Shown piece by piece: positions 23,207 through 31,538 of a stretch of DNA of 35,506 bases. Each line of letters starts with the position of its first letter. Position 1 is the stretch's first letter. Made by a program: the position numbers and the translations under genes. The stretch is from Deltaproteobacteria bacterium UBA6601 (GTDB lineage Bacteria; Myxococcota_A; UBA796; UBA9615), in the NCBI GenBank assembly GCA_002433485.1, contig DJIF01000083.1, positions 1 through 35,506 of the forward strand. The letters are read 5' to 3'. The notes under the pieces were generated by a model that was given only the letters and a program-made list of their open reading frames with translations, had not been told where the DNA came from and did no database searches.

Positions 23207-25360
23207 GTGTACCAGATTCTGCAGAGCTTGAAGAACGGCGAGACCTCGCTTGTGGATGTCCCTTGCCCAGCTGTTCGTCCCGGGCATCTCTTGATTCGTA
23301 CGCAAGCATCGCTGTTATCGGTTGGAACTGAGCGGATGCTGGTCGACTTCGGGCGGGCCAGCCTGTTGGGCAAGGTTCGTCAGCAGCCGCAGCGTGTGCG
23401 CGAGGTACTGGACAAAGTACGCAGTGATGGCCTCTTTCCGACTCTGGAGGCGGTGCAGGCCAAGCTGGATAGCGAGATCCCGCTGGGTTATTGCAACGCT
23501 GGTGTGGTCGAAGCAGTAGGGGCAGGTGTCAGTGACTTTGCTGTCGGCGAACGGGTTGCCTCTAACGGCCCCCATGCCGAAATGGTCGTGGTCCCGCACC
23601 GGTTGTGCGCGCGAATCCCTGACGAGGTAGCCGATGAGGAGGCTGCCTTTACGGTGCTGGGCTCGATTGCCCTGCAGGGCATCCGGCTTGCCTCACCCAA
23701 TCTAGGCGAGGCGGTGGTGGTGGTTGGCCTGGGTTTGATCGGTCTGCTCAGTATTCAGATGCTCAAGGCGGCCGGCTGTCGGGTGCTGGGGGTGGATCTC
23801 GATCCTTCCCGCTGTGAGTTGGCCAGGAGCTTTGGTGTTGAGGCCGTCTGTCCGACCCAGGGTGGAGAGCCAGTGGCCGCGGCGATGGCCCTCAGCGGTG
23901 GTCATGGTGTTGACGCAGTGCTGCTCACTGCTGCGACATCCAGCAGTGAGCCTGTTCATCAGGCCGCGCAGATGTCTCGCCGGCGAGGGCGAATCATTTT
24001 GGTTGGGGTCACTGGGCTGGAGCTCAATCGGGCTGATTTTTATGAGAAGGAGCTGAGCTTTCAGGTTTCTTGTTCCTACGGTCCCGGTCGTTACGATGCG
24101 GCTTATGAGGAGCAGGGCAACGACTATCCGTTTGGCTTTGTACGTTGGACTGAGCAGCGCAACTTTCAGGCGGTGTTGCAGTTGCTGGCCGGCGGGGGCC
24201 TCCAGACTGGCGCGCTGATTACCCATCGCCAACCGATTGGCGAGGCGGTTGGCCTGTATCGCGCGCTTGCTGATGGTGAGCAGATTCTGGGTGCACTCCT
24301 TAGCTATCCTCAAGCCGTCTCTGGTGAGCCGGGGCCACTGGCCCGGCTTAAAGAGCGCCAGGTGGTTCGCAAGCAAGCATCGGGCTGTCAGATCTCGGTA
24401 GTAGGTGCCGGTAATTTTACTTCCAGAGTCATGCTCCCCAACCTGGCCCGTACTGAGGCAACTCCGCGGACCATTGTCAGCAGTGGCGGGGTGAGCGCCG
24501 CCAAGCTGGCGGATAAGTTCGGCTTCGAGCGCTCCAGTACGGATGTAGAGCAGGTGTTCGGTGACGTCGCTAATGATGCGGTGGTCATTACCACCCGCCA
24601 TGACTCGCATGCCGGACTGGCTTGCAGGGCGCTGGCTGCTGGGCAGGCGGTCTTCGTCGAGAAGCCCCTGGCGCTGACAGAACAGGAACTGGATGAGGTT
24701 ATCGCCGCCTGGAGCGATGCCGAGGCTCCGCTGCTGATGGTGGGCTTTAATCGCCGCTTTGCTCCCCAGGTTCAGTACATCAAGGAGCTGGTTGCTGCGC
24801 TTGAGGAGCCGTTTTCGATGGTCATGACCGTCAATGCAGGGCTGGTTCCTGATGGCTCCTGGATCCATGATCCTCAAGCAGGGGGTGGTCGCATTGTTGG
24901 TGAGGGCTGTCACTTCATCGATCTGCTTCGCTTCCTCGCCGACAGCAAGGTGAGCAGCTGTCAGGTGGCTACCCTTGGGAGGGCAGGAGGCTTGCGGATT
25001 ACCGAGGACAAGGCTTCCATCACCTTGCAGTTTGCCAATGGCTGCATGGGCACTGTGCATTATCTCGGCAACGGCTCCAAGGCCTTTCCCAAGGAGCGTC
25101 TTGAGGTTTTTGGTGGCGGCCGAGTCTTGCAGTTGGATAATTTCAAGAGCCTTCAGGCATGGTCCTGGCCTGGCTTCAGAAAGATGAGTCTGAGGCGTCA
25201 GGACAAGGGGCATCTGGCCGCAATATCCGCCTTTGTTGATGCGCTACGTTCGGGGGCTGAGGCGCCGATTCCTTTTGATCAGATTGTCGAGGTGAGTCGG
25301 CTGTCCATCATGGCCGCTGAATTGGCCAGAACCGGTGGAGGTAGCGCTCAGCTCGGCTGA
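23207..25360 (+). CDS. Bi-domain oxidoreductase: zinc-less alcohol dehydrogenase fold fused to Gfo/Idh/MocA
   Basis: 717 residues. Residues ~1-370 are a medium-chain dehydrogenase fold (GLGLIG at 174-179, VDLDP at 196-200) without the catalytic-zinc Cys pattern. Residues ~392-710 are a Gfo/Idh/MocA-type NAD(P) oxidoreductase (VVGAGNF at 398-404, then VEKPLAL and the helix GRIVGEGCHFIDLLRFL). Such fusions are typical of exopolysaccharide and O-antigen loci next to heparinase II/III and GT4 genes, and probably modify a nucleotide- or lipid-linked sugar. The GTG at 23207 has GGAG upstream at a slightly long distance. The exact reaction is unknown. Confidence 0.88.
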   Translation: MYQILQSLKNGETSLVDVPCPAVRPGHLLIRTQASLLSVGTERMLVDFGRASLLGKVRQQPQRVREVLDKVRSDGLFPTLEAVQAKLDSEIPLGYCNAGVVEAVGAGVSDFAVGERVASNGPHAEMVVVPHRLCARIPDEVADEEAAFTVLGSIALQGIRLASPNLGEAVVVVGLGLIGLLSIQMLKAAGCRVLGVDLDPSRCELARSFGVEAVCPTQGGEPVAAAMALSGGHGVDAVLLTAATSSSEPVHQAAQMSRRRGRIILVGVTGLELNRADFYEKELSFQVSCSYGPGRYDAAYEEQGNDYPFGFVRWTEQRNFQAVLQLLAGGGLQTGALITHRQPIGEAVGLYRALADGEQILGALLSYPQAVSGEPGPLARLKERQVVRKQASGCQISVVGAGNFTSRVMLPNLARTEATPRTIVSSGGVSAAKLADKFGFERSSTDVEQVFGDVANDAVVITTRHDSHAGLACRALAAGQAVFVEKPLALTEQELDEVIAAWSDAEAPLLMVGFNRRFAPQVQYIKELVAALEEPFSMVMTVNAGLVPDGSWIHDPQAGGGRIVGEGCHFIDLLRFLADSKVSSCQVATLGRAGGLRITEDKASITLQFANGCMGTVHYLGNGSKAFPKERLEVFGGGRVLQLDNFKSLQAWSWPGFRKMSLRRQDKGHLAAISAFVDALRSGAEAPIPFDQIVEVSRLSIMAAELARTGGGSAQLG

Positions 25361-25534
25361 GCCGAAGCTGCCGGCCGTGCCGATCTTCTCTAGGTGCCAG
25401 GATTCAGCCTTGTATGACCTTGACTCTGGCTGCTGTGGTTGGGTTACTGACCGGTCTGGATCGGGAGCTGGTCGCCAGCGAGGCAGTAGTCGCTGGGTTG
25501 GTGATCCGAGTGGGCCGGTGGAGAGGAGCGGGCT

Positions 25535-27208
25535 GTGGCGATTACCAGCTCTTTAGCTCGCTACATTCAGACTCTGCGCCACTTGCGGGCAGGGCAGTGG
25601 ACTTATCAGTTTCGTCATCGGCTGTTGCCAAGGTCTCGCCCATCCACGGCCCCCAGACCTGAGCTGCGCCCTCCTGATCAGCTTTTGCTGGAGCCTGTCC
25701 GCAAGCGGGCGGTCCTCAGTGCCCCACTGTCCATAACAATCTTTGATCAGTCCGTGCCGGTGAAGGATTGGTCCGGGACCGGCTTGTCCGATCTACAGTG
25801 CTACAATCTGCACTACTTCGATCTCTGCAGTGCTCGCTCCTCAGCGCCTTTGTTTGAGGAACTTGTGTTGCACTGGGTCGAGCACAACCCGCCACTTAGC
25901 AGTGTGGGCTGGGCCGCATTCCCGCTGTCGTTAAGAGCTGTCAATTGGATAAAGTGGCACCTGCGCCGCGAGCCCCTGCCAGAACGGGCGCTTCAGAGCC
26001 TCTGCCTACAAGCGCGGGTGCTGAGTGCGCGCCCTGAGTACCACCTGCTTGGCAATCACCTGCTCGCGAATGGAGTGGCGCTGTTCCATCTGGGCTGCTT
26101 CTTTGCAGGGGACGAAGGAGAGCGCTGGAGGCAGCAGGGTCAGCAAATTATTGATCACCAGGTGGAGGAGCAGATCCTTAATGACGGCGGCCACTTTGAG
26201 CGCAGCCCCATGTATCAGGGCTTGGTGCTTGAGCAGTTACTGGATTGCTTCAACATGGCTCGTTGTTTTGGAGTTGAAGTTCCGTCGCGGTGGCGCTCGC
26301 TAATGCTCAGCATGCTCAGTTGGAGCAGCAGCTTGCGGCATCCCGATGGTGGGTTCCCATTTTTCAACGACTCCACGTTGGGTGTCTCGCCCGAACACAA
26401 TGAATTGGTGAGCTATGCCGACCGTCTGGGTCTTAGAGGCGGTGTTGAGCTGCCCCCCATACGTCGTTCCAGACTTCTCGCTGAGAGCGGCTTTGCGATC
26501 TTGCATGCTGGCCCCTTTACCGTCCTTGGGGACGTTGGCTCACCCGGGCCCAGCTATCAGCCAGGGCACTCTCATGCAGAGACCCTGAGCTTTGAAGCCT
26601 CGGTCGGCGACAAGCGATTTCTATGTAATTCGGGGGTCTCAACCTATGCCAGGTCGTCAGAGCGGCTGCGCCAGAGAGGTAGTGCGGCGCACAACTGTCT
26701 GGTCATCAATGATGCAGACTCGTCCGATGTGTGGAGCTCATTTCGGGTCGGTAATCGCGCGCAGTCCAGGGTCCTGGACTACTCAAGCCGCCCCGAAGCG
26801 AGGCTGAAGGCCTGCCACGACGGTTACGCGCCGATTCGGCATACGAGAGCTTTTACCCTTACTAAAGAGCAGGGCCTTACCGTTGACGATGTCCTGGTGC
26901 ACGCCAACCAGCGCGCGTGGCCGCGAGGTTCGACTCCAGGACTGCGTGTCGCCGCCTACTTTCATCTTCACCCAGCATGGACGGTGAGCCAGGAGCAGGA
27001 AGTGCTGCACTGTCTGCACCCGGATGGGACGCTGGTAGAGGTGTCCGCTGATCGCGGGGGCTTCCGTGTCATAGAGAGCAGTTATCACGAGGGTTTTGGG
27101 AAATCTGTCCGGCGCCCTTGTCTGGTGCTCGACTGGCCGACAGCCTCACTTAGGGTCAGCGTTCGATTTCGTTGTCTTGCTGATGAAACTGGGCCTAGCT
27201 TGCGGTGA
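25535..27208 (+). CDS. Heparinase II/III family protein
   Basis: 557 residues. An N-terminal alpha/alpha-toroid region with the family blocks YHLLGNHLLANGVALFHLG (about 167-185) and NDGGHFERSPMYQGLVLEQ (about 211-229), then a C-terminal beta-sheet region opening with SYQPGHSHAETLSFE. Family members are uronate polysaccharide lyases or related enzymes with conserved Asn, His and Tyr; the corresponding residues are present here. No signal peptide is visible, so the protein may act cytoplasmically or be exported otherwise. GAGAGGAG at 25521-25528 precedes the GTG at 25535. Likely trims or edits the polysaccharide made by this locus; the substrate is unknown. Confidence 0.85.
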   Translation: MAITSSLARYIQTLRHLRAGQWTYQFRHRLLPRSRPSTAPRPELRPPDQLLLEPVRKRAVLSAPLSITIFDQSVPVKDWSGTGLSDLQCYNLHYFDLCSARSSAPLFEELVLHWVEHNPPLSSVGWAAFPLSLRAVNWIKWHLRREPLPERALQSLCLQARVLSARPEYHLLGNHLLANGVALFHLGCFFAGDEGERWRQQGQQIIDHQVEEQILNDGGHFERSPMYQGLVLEQLLDCFNMARCFGVEVPSRWRSLMLSMLSWSSSLRHPDGGFPFFNDSTLGVSPEHNELVSYADRLGLRGGVELPPIRRSRLLAESGFAILHAGPFTVLGDVGSPGPSYQPGHSHAETLSFEASVGDKRFLCNSGVSTYARSSERLRQRGSAAHNCLVINDADSSDVWSSFRVGNRAQSRVLDYSSRPEARLKACHDGYAPIRHTRAFTLTKEQGLTVDDVLVHANQRAWPRGSTPGLRVAAYFHLHPAWTVSQEQEVLHCLHPDGTLVEVSADRGGFRVIESSYHEGFGKSVRRPCLVLDWPTASLRVSVRFRCLADETGPSLR

Positions 27209-27236
27209 AGTGGTGTCTGCTGAAGTGAGAGCCGAT

Positions 27237-28463
27237 ATGCGTATTCTGGTGGTCTCCCAGTACTATCCTCCTGAGACCAATGCACCCGCCAATCGGATGT
27301 CGAAGATGGCTCAGGTCTGGGCTCGCAGCGGCGCCGATGTCACCGTTCTAACGGGTTTCCCAAATCATCCTGAAGGTGCTGTCTATCCTGGATACCGCAA
27401 CCGGACCCCGCAGGTGGAGCACTGCAATGGTGTGCGGGTGGTTCGGGTGCCGATCTTTGTGGCGGCCAATGAGGGAAGGGTGAAGCGCTCTTTGGCCTAT
27501 CTATCCTTTGCTCTCAGCGGAGCGAGCATTGGTGCCACGCTTGTTCAGCGCCCCGATGTCGTAGTTGCGACGAGTCCCCAACTGTTGGTCGCAGCGCTGG
27601 GAGTTTGGCTGGCGCGCTTGTTCGACCGACCATTTGTGCTCGATCTTCGGGACCTGTGGCCGGACTCGGTGGTTGCGGTGGGTGCTGCCAGTGAGGACAG
27701 TCCCATGGTGCGGGGACTCCGCCACCTGGAGCGTTTTGTCTACCGGAGCGCCCAGCACATTGTGATTGTCAGTGAAGGTTTTCGCCCGCACCTATCGGCC
27801 TGCGGCATTCCTGACGAGCGGATCTCATTTGTGCCTAATGGCGTCGACGCTGGACTTTTCAAACCGAGCGCGCCTGACCCTGAACACTGGGACCCCGCTC
27901 TGTTTACCCTGATTTTTGCAGGGACTGTCGGCCTGGCTCACGGTCTTGGCACGATCCTCGATGCAGCCTCCCAACTGAGAGATGCCCCTGTGCGTTTCTT
28001 GATTGTCGGCTCAGGAGCGGAGCGAGCAACTCTGGAGCAGCGCGCCAGGGAAGAGGATCTTGGCAATGTCCACTTTCTTGGCCGAGTCGCTCGGCAGCGG
28101 ATCCCAGCCTTGCTGGCAGCGGCGAACGTGGCGCTTATCACCTTGCGGCCGAGCCCTCTATTCGAGACCGTGCTGCCCTCTAAGCTGTTCGAAGCTATGG
28201 GCTGCTCAACGCCGATTTTTCTGGCCGTGGATGGCGAGGCACGCCGATTGCTGGATGAGTCCCAAGCGGGAGTCTTTGTCGAGCCGGGTAATGCCAGGGA
28301 GTTGGTTAAGACCATCCAACGCTTCAGCTCCCCCGACGACTCCAGCGCCGGCGAGCAGCTAAAGAACATGGGGGAGGCAGGACGCTCCTTTGTCCTCGAC
28401 TCTTTTGAGCGAGAAGCCTTGGCAGACAGCTACCTTGCGCTACTTCGAGGTATTGCCGAGTAG
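27237..28463 (+). CDS. GT4-family glycosyltransferase, WbuB-like
   Basis: 408 residues from the ATG at 27237; the frame is open to 27096 but the upstream part overlaps the heparinase-family gene and is not conserved in style. GT-B fold: N-terminal MRILVVSQYYPPETNAPANR, FPNHPEGAVYPGYRN, DLRDLWPDS in the middle, then the donor-binding C-terminal half with FVPNGVD, IFAGTVGLAHG, FLIVGSGAER, FLGRV and the E-x7-E region PSKLFEAMGCSTP. It would add a sugar (often an acetamido sugar) to a lipid-linked chain on the cytoplasmic side. The 3' end overlaps the convergent wecA-type gene by 24 bases. Confidence 0.9.
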   Translation: MRILVVSQYYPPETNAPANRMSKMAQVWARSGADVTVLTGFPNHPEGAVYPGYRNRTPQVEHCNGVRVVRVPIFVAANEGRVKRSLAYLSFALSGASIGATLVQRPDVVVATSPQLLVAALGVWLARLFDRPFVLDLRDLWPDSVVAVGAASEDSPMVRGLRHLERFVYRSAQHIVIVSEGFRPHLSACGIPDERISFVPNGVDAGLFKPSAPDPEHWDPALFTLIFAGTVGLAHGLGTILDAASQLRDAPVRFLIVGSGAERATLEQRAREEDLGNVHFLGRVARQRIPALLAAANVALITLRPSPLFETVLPSKLFEAMGCSTPIFLAVDGEARRLLDESQAGVFVEPGNARELVKTIQRFSSPDDSSAGEQLKNMGEAGRSFVLDSFEREALADSYLALLRGIAE

Positions 28464-29933
28464 CACCGACTCGTCGGTCATGGAACCTACTTCGACCGAG
28501 TGCTGAGCCAGCCAGGTAACCATCGCGGTCACGTAGGCCTGAAGAATGTTTACCGCGTCATCTGCCCACTCCGATTCATCGGTGCTCGCGACCACAAGCT
28601 CCCCTTTGCGCTCCAGGTCCTGACCGCGGAGCTCGAAGACGAAGCGCCGCTTGGATGCGCTGCCACCATCTCCCCAGACATAGCTTAAGGAGCCGGTAGA
28701 GGCGCCGGAGAGCGCCAGGCATCCATAGCTGAAACCTTCGTTCAGTAGCAGTTGTCCGGTCAAATTGGCGAGTTCTTGCACTTGAGTGATCTGGTCAAGT
28801 GCAGTGATCGCATCGTCTACCGCCAGGCTCAGTTGGCGATTCTGTCGTCTCCGCTCAGCGCCGACGCGCAGGGTTCCGCCAACCCCGTCAGTGAGCGTCA
28901 GATAGCCTACTGTTCGCATGAGGACGCCGCAGAGTATGGCAGCACAGACCAACACCAGGGCATAGCTGACGTTCCGGTGGAAGGTGATGGCGACGGATGC
29001 GGTGGCAAAGCCAGCTGCCACTGCATAGAGAGCCAGCACCGCATTGCGGTGCCCTAGTCCTGCGGTTAGCAGGCGGTGGTGGAGGTGGTTGCGATCAGCG
29101 GAAAAGAGCGGCCGACCCCTCCACGCTCGGCGCGCTACAGCAATGCTTGTGTCCAGAATAGGAACCCCCAGCGCCAGGACTGGAGCGAGAAGTGAAGCTG
29201 CCACAGAGGATTTGTGCGAGGTCTGTACGGTCACCAGCGCCAGCACAAAGCCTAGAAACATGCTGCCGGTATCGCCCATGAAGATCTTGGCTGGATGAAA
29301 GTTGTAGACCAGGAAGCCAAGCAGTGAGCCCACCAGAGTCAAGGTGATCAGCCCTAACAGCAGATTGCTGTCGGCCAGCGCCAGAATGATCATGGGCACC
29401 ACGCCAAAGAAGGCCATGCCTGCCGCCAGCCCATCGAGCCCGTCGATGAGATTCAGGGCATTGGTGATTCCTACAATCCACAACAGGGTGATGGGAAAGG
29501 AGAGGACTCCGAGGCTGTCTCCCAGTAGCGGGAAGTTGATAAATTCAATCCGAAAGCCGCCCAGGTAAACCGCTGTCGCTGTGGCCACCTGAACCAGCAG
29601 CTTCAGCTTTGCGTCCGCACCTCGAAGGTCATCGTAGAGGCCCAGGAGCGCAATGATCAGGCTGCCGCCGAGGAGGCAGATAAGAAACTCCCGTTGCTCG
29701 GCGAGCAGTCGCCCAACACTGGAGTCCACAAAGAGCAGACCTGTGATGGGCACGCAAAAGGAAATGACCAGGGCGACTCCGCCCAGGCGAGGCACATCGG
29801 TTGCATGGATCTTGCGGTGGACGAAGCCAGCTGCGTCCACGACACCTGTGCGTAGGGCCAGAGAGCGAACTATCGGAGTCAGCGACAGAGAGAGCAGAAA
29901 AGCCAATAGCGCGGCGGTAGAGAGCGTAATCAT
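28440..29933 (-). CDS. WecA/MraY-family phosphoglycosyl transferase, canonical motifs
   Basis: 497 residues. All catalytic motifs are intact: R.IH..DVPRLGG at 40-52, DD at 101-102, NLIDGLDGLAAG at 161-172, FMGDTGS at 218-224 with D221, and NHLHHRLL. This should be the working initiating enzyme of the locus, making undecaprenyl-diphosphate-sugar. About eleven membrane helices are followed by a ~150-residue cytoplasmic C-terminal extension (coiled coil then mixed alpha/beta), similar in position to the paralogue at 21650 but with different sequence. ATG at 29933; no strong ribosome binding site. The 203-bp gap before the HisF-like gene shows nothing I can identify. Confidence 0.9.
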   Translation of the reverse strand: MITLSTAALLAFLLSLSLTPIVRSLALRTGVVDAAGFVHRKIHATDVPRLGGVALVISFCVPITGLLFVDSSVGRLLAEQREFLICLLGGSLIIALLGLYDDLRGADAKLKLLVQVATATAVYLGGFRIEFINFPLLGDSLGVLSFPITLLWIVGITNALNLIDGLDGLAAGMAFFGVVPMIILALADSNLLLGLITLTLVGSLLGFLVYNFHPAKIFMGDTGSMFLGFVLALVTVQTSHKSSVAASLLAPVLALGVPILDTSIAVARRAWRGRPLFSADRNHLHHRLLTAGLGHRNAVLALYAVAAGFATASVAITFHRNVSYALVLVCAAILCGVLMRTVGYLTLTDGVGGTLRVGAERRRQNRQLSLAVDDAITALDQITQVQELANLTGQLLLNEGFSYGCLALSGASTGSLSYVWGDGGSASKRRFVFELRGQDLERKGELVVASTDESEWADDAVNILQAYVTAMVTWLAQHSVEVGSMTDESVLLGNTSK

Positions 29934-30136
29934 TTACTTGGTTACTTATAGGTCCGAAGCGATGCCCGAGGCTAACCTATCCGCTAGGTACATACTCCTA
30001 TCAAGCGGATTGCAGGGTGCTGGTGCGAGCTGTTTTTGACTCAAGGACGCGGCGGTGGTTGGAGGCTCAGCAAAGCCTGGTGACGGCGGTCTGAGCAGAG
30101 TGGGTCCAGGGTCGTTCGCCACGCTGTTGACCTCCA

Positions 30137-30901
30137 TCAGCGCAGCAGATCGCGCCGTTCCTCGGCGCTCGGGTAGTTGATCAGTACGGCGCGATATATG
30201 CCCTTGAATACAAACAGGCTGCCGGCGCTGGCGCCGATGACGCCAAAGGCATCGATCAGGGCCCGGACATCGGCGAGTGAGCCCGCTCCACCGAGCACCG
30301 TCAGCGGCACGCTTGTCGCTTCACGGATCTTGCGAGCCAGCTCCAGATCGTAGCCTTCCATGACTCCGTCCCTATCGATGGCGTTGATGACGATTTCCCC
30401 AGCGCCCTGAGCCTCCAGGGTGCGAGCGAGGGAGACAGGGTCCTGGCCTGTGGCGCGCTTCCCGTTGTGGGTGAAGACCTCGTACCGGCTCCATAGCCGT
30501 TTTTTCTTGATGTCGAGTACTGTGACAACGCTCTGGTTGCCTACTTGCTCGGCGATTTCGGCGACCAGCTGTGGCCTTTCGATGGCGGCCGAGCTGAGTG
30601 CCACCTTTTCGACTCCCAGGGAGACGATCTGCCGAGCCTGCTGGACACTCTTGATGCCGCCTCCATAGCAAAGCGGCATGCGGCACTCTGAGGCGAGATT
30701 AGCGATGAGCTCGTAATTGGGCTCAGTACCTTTGGCTGTAGCGTCGATATCAATGACAACCAGCTCATCGACGGCTTTCTCATTGAAGATCTTTACAGCG
30801 TTTATGGGATCGCCAACGTATTTGGATTCGCCGAAGCGAACGGTCTTGACCAGGCCTTTATTGCGGACCAGCAGGCATGGAATGAGCCGAGGGCGCAGCA
30901 T
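30137..30901 (-). CDS. HisF-like subunit of sugar amidotransferase system
   Basis: 254 residues, a (beta/alpha)8 barrel of the HisF family (CYGGGIKSVQQAR, INAIDRDGVMEGYD). The N-terminal catalytic Asp of true HisF (IPCLDV) is Leu here (IPCLLV, position 11), while Asp130 (TVLDIKKK) remains. This is the pattern I recall for HisF2/WbpG-associated copies rather than histidine enzymes. With the adjacent HisH-like glutaminase it would deliver ammonia to the N-acetyl-sugar amidotransferase. It starts at ATG 30901, which overlaps the HisH-like stop (TGATG), so the two are translationally coupled. Confidence 0.9.
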   Translation of the reverse strand: MLRPRLIPCLLVRNKGLVKTVRFGESKYVGDPINAVKIFNEKAVDELVVIDIDATAKGTEPNYELIANLASECRMPLCYGGGIKSVQQARQIVSLGVEKVALSSAAIERPQLVAEIAEQVGNQSVVTVLDIKKKRLWSRYEVFTHNGKRATGQDPVSLARTLEAQGAGEIVINAIDRDGVMEGYDLELARKIREATSVPLTVLGGAGSLADVRALIDAFGVIGASAGSLFVFKGIYRAVLINYPSAEERRDLLR

Positions 30902-31533
30902 CAGGTGGCCTGGTTGAGAGGAAGTCGAGCGAAGTTGCTAAGCAGTCGAATGCCGTAGCTGTGGCTCTTCTCTGGGTGGAACTGAACCCCGTAGATGTTG
31001 TCCCTGGCAATGGCGGCAGCGATCGCCCCGCCGTATTCACTCTCTGCAAGGGTATGGCTCTGGTCAGCGCAGATGAAGCAGTAGGAGTGCAGGAAGTAGA
31101 ACAGCGCGTCCTGCCCCAAACCCTCGAACAGACCTTCTTCCTGGCGGGGGGTGACGTCATTCCAGCCCATGTGAGGTAGTGAGGGCTTGTGCGCAAGTTG
31201 AGAGGTGTCAATGCGGCGCACCGTCCCATCGATCCAGCCCAGCCCTGGTGCGCCTCCCTCATCGCTGGAGTGCCCCATCATCTGCATGCCGACGCAGACC
31301 CCGAGAACCGGGGTCTTGTGGACCAGGACCTGCTCATCCAGTGCGTCGCGCATGCCGGACTCATTGAGCATTGCCATGGCCTGATCAAAGGCGCCGACCC
31401 CGGGCAGGATGATCCGCTGGACCGAGCGCAGCTCGTCGGCTGTCGAGCAGATCAGGTGAGGAAGGTTGGCGTGCTTGTAGACGTTGGCAAAGGCCTGCAC
31501 GTTTCCCAGGCCGTAGTTCACGATTCCGAGCAT
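30901..31533 (-). CDS. HisH-like glutamine amidotransferase subunit
   Basis: 210 residues, a class I glutaminase: nucleophile C80 in GVCVGMQ and the H186/E188 pair in GVQFHPEKSH. LPGVGAFDQA forms the oxyanion strand. It hydrolyses glutamine and channels ammonia through the HisF-like partner. ATG at 31533, five bases after the amidotransferase stop. Placement between an N-acetyl-sugar amidotransferase and a HisF-like gene inside a glycan locus, with no other his genes, argues against histidine biosynthesis. In Pseudomonas O-antigen loci such trios (WbpG-HisH2-HisF2) make an acetamidino sugar. Confidence 0.92.
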   Translation of the reverse strand: MLGIVNYGLGNVQAFANVYKHANLPHLICSTADELRSVQRIILPGVGAFDQAMAMLNESGMRDALDEQVLVHKTPVLGVCVGMQMMGHSSDEGGAPGLGWIDGTVRRIDTSQLAHKPSLPHMGWNDVTPRQEEGLFEGLGQDALFYFLHSYCFICADQSHTLAESEYGGAIAAAIARDNIYGVQFHPEKSHSYGIRLLSNFARLPLNQAT

Positions 31534-31538
31534 TGCTT

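Noticed and set aside
23702..25213. 503-codon minus-strand frame
   Set aside because: Mirror of the bi-domain oxidoreductase gene, whose motifs are unambiguous on the plus strand.
25414..25662. Small plus-strand frame upstream of the heparinase-family gene
   Set aside because: It overlaps the start of the heparinase-family gene in another frame and has no ribosome binding site or similarity; probably chance.
30137..31533. hisF/hisH for histidine biosynthesis
   Set aside because: The HisF catalytic Asp near residue 11 is Leu, no other his genes are nearby, and the partner is an N-acetyl-sugar amidotransferase in a glycan locus.
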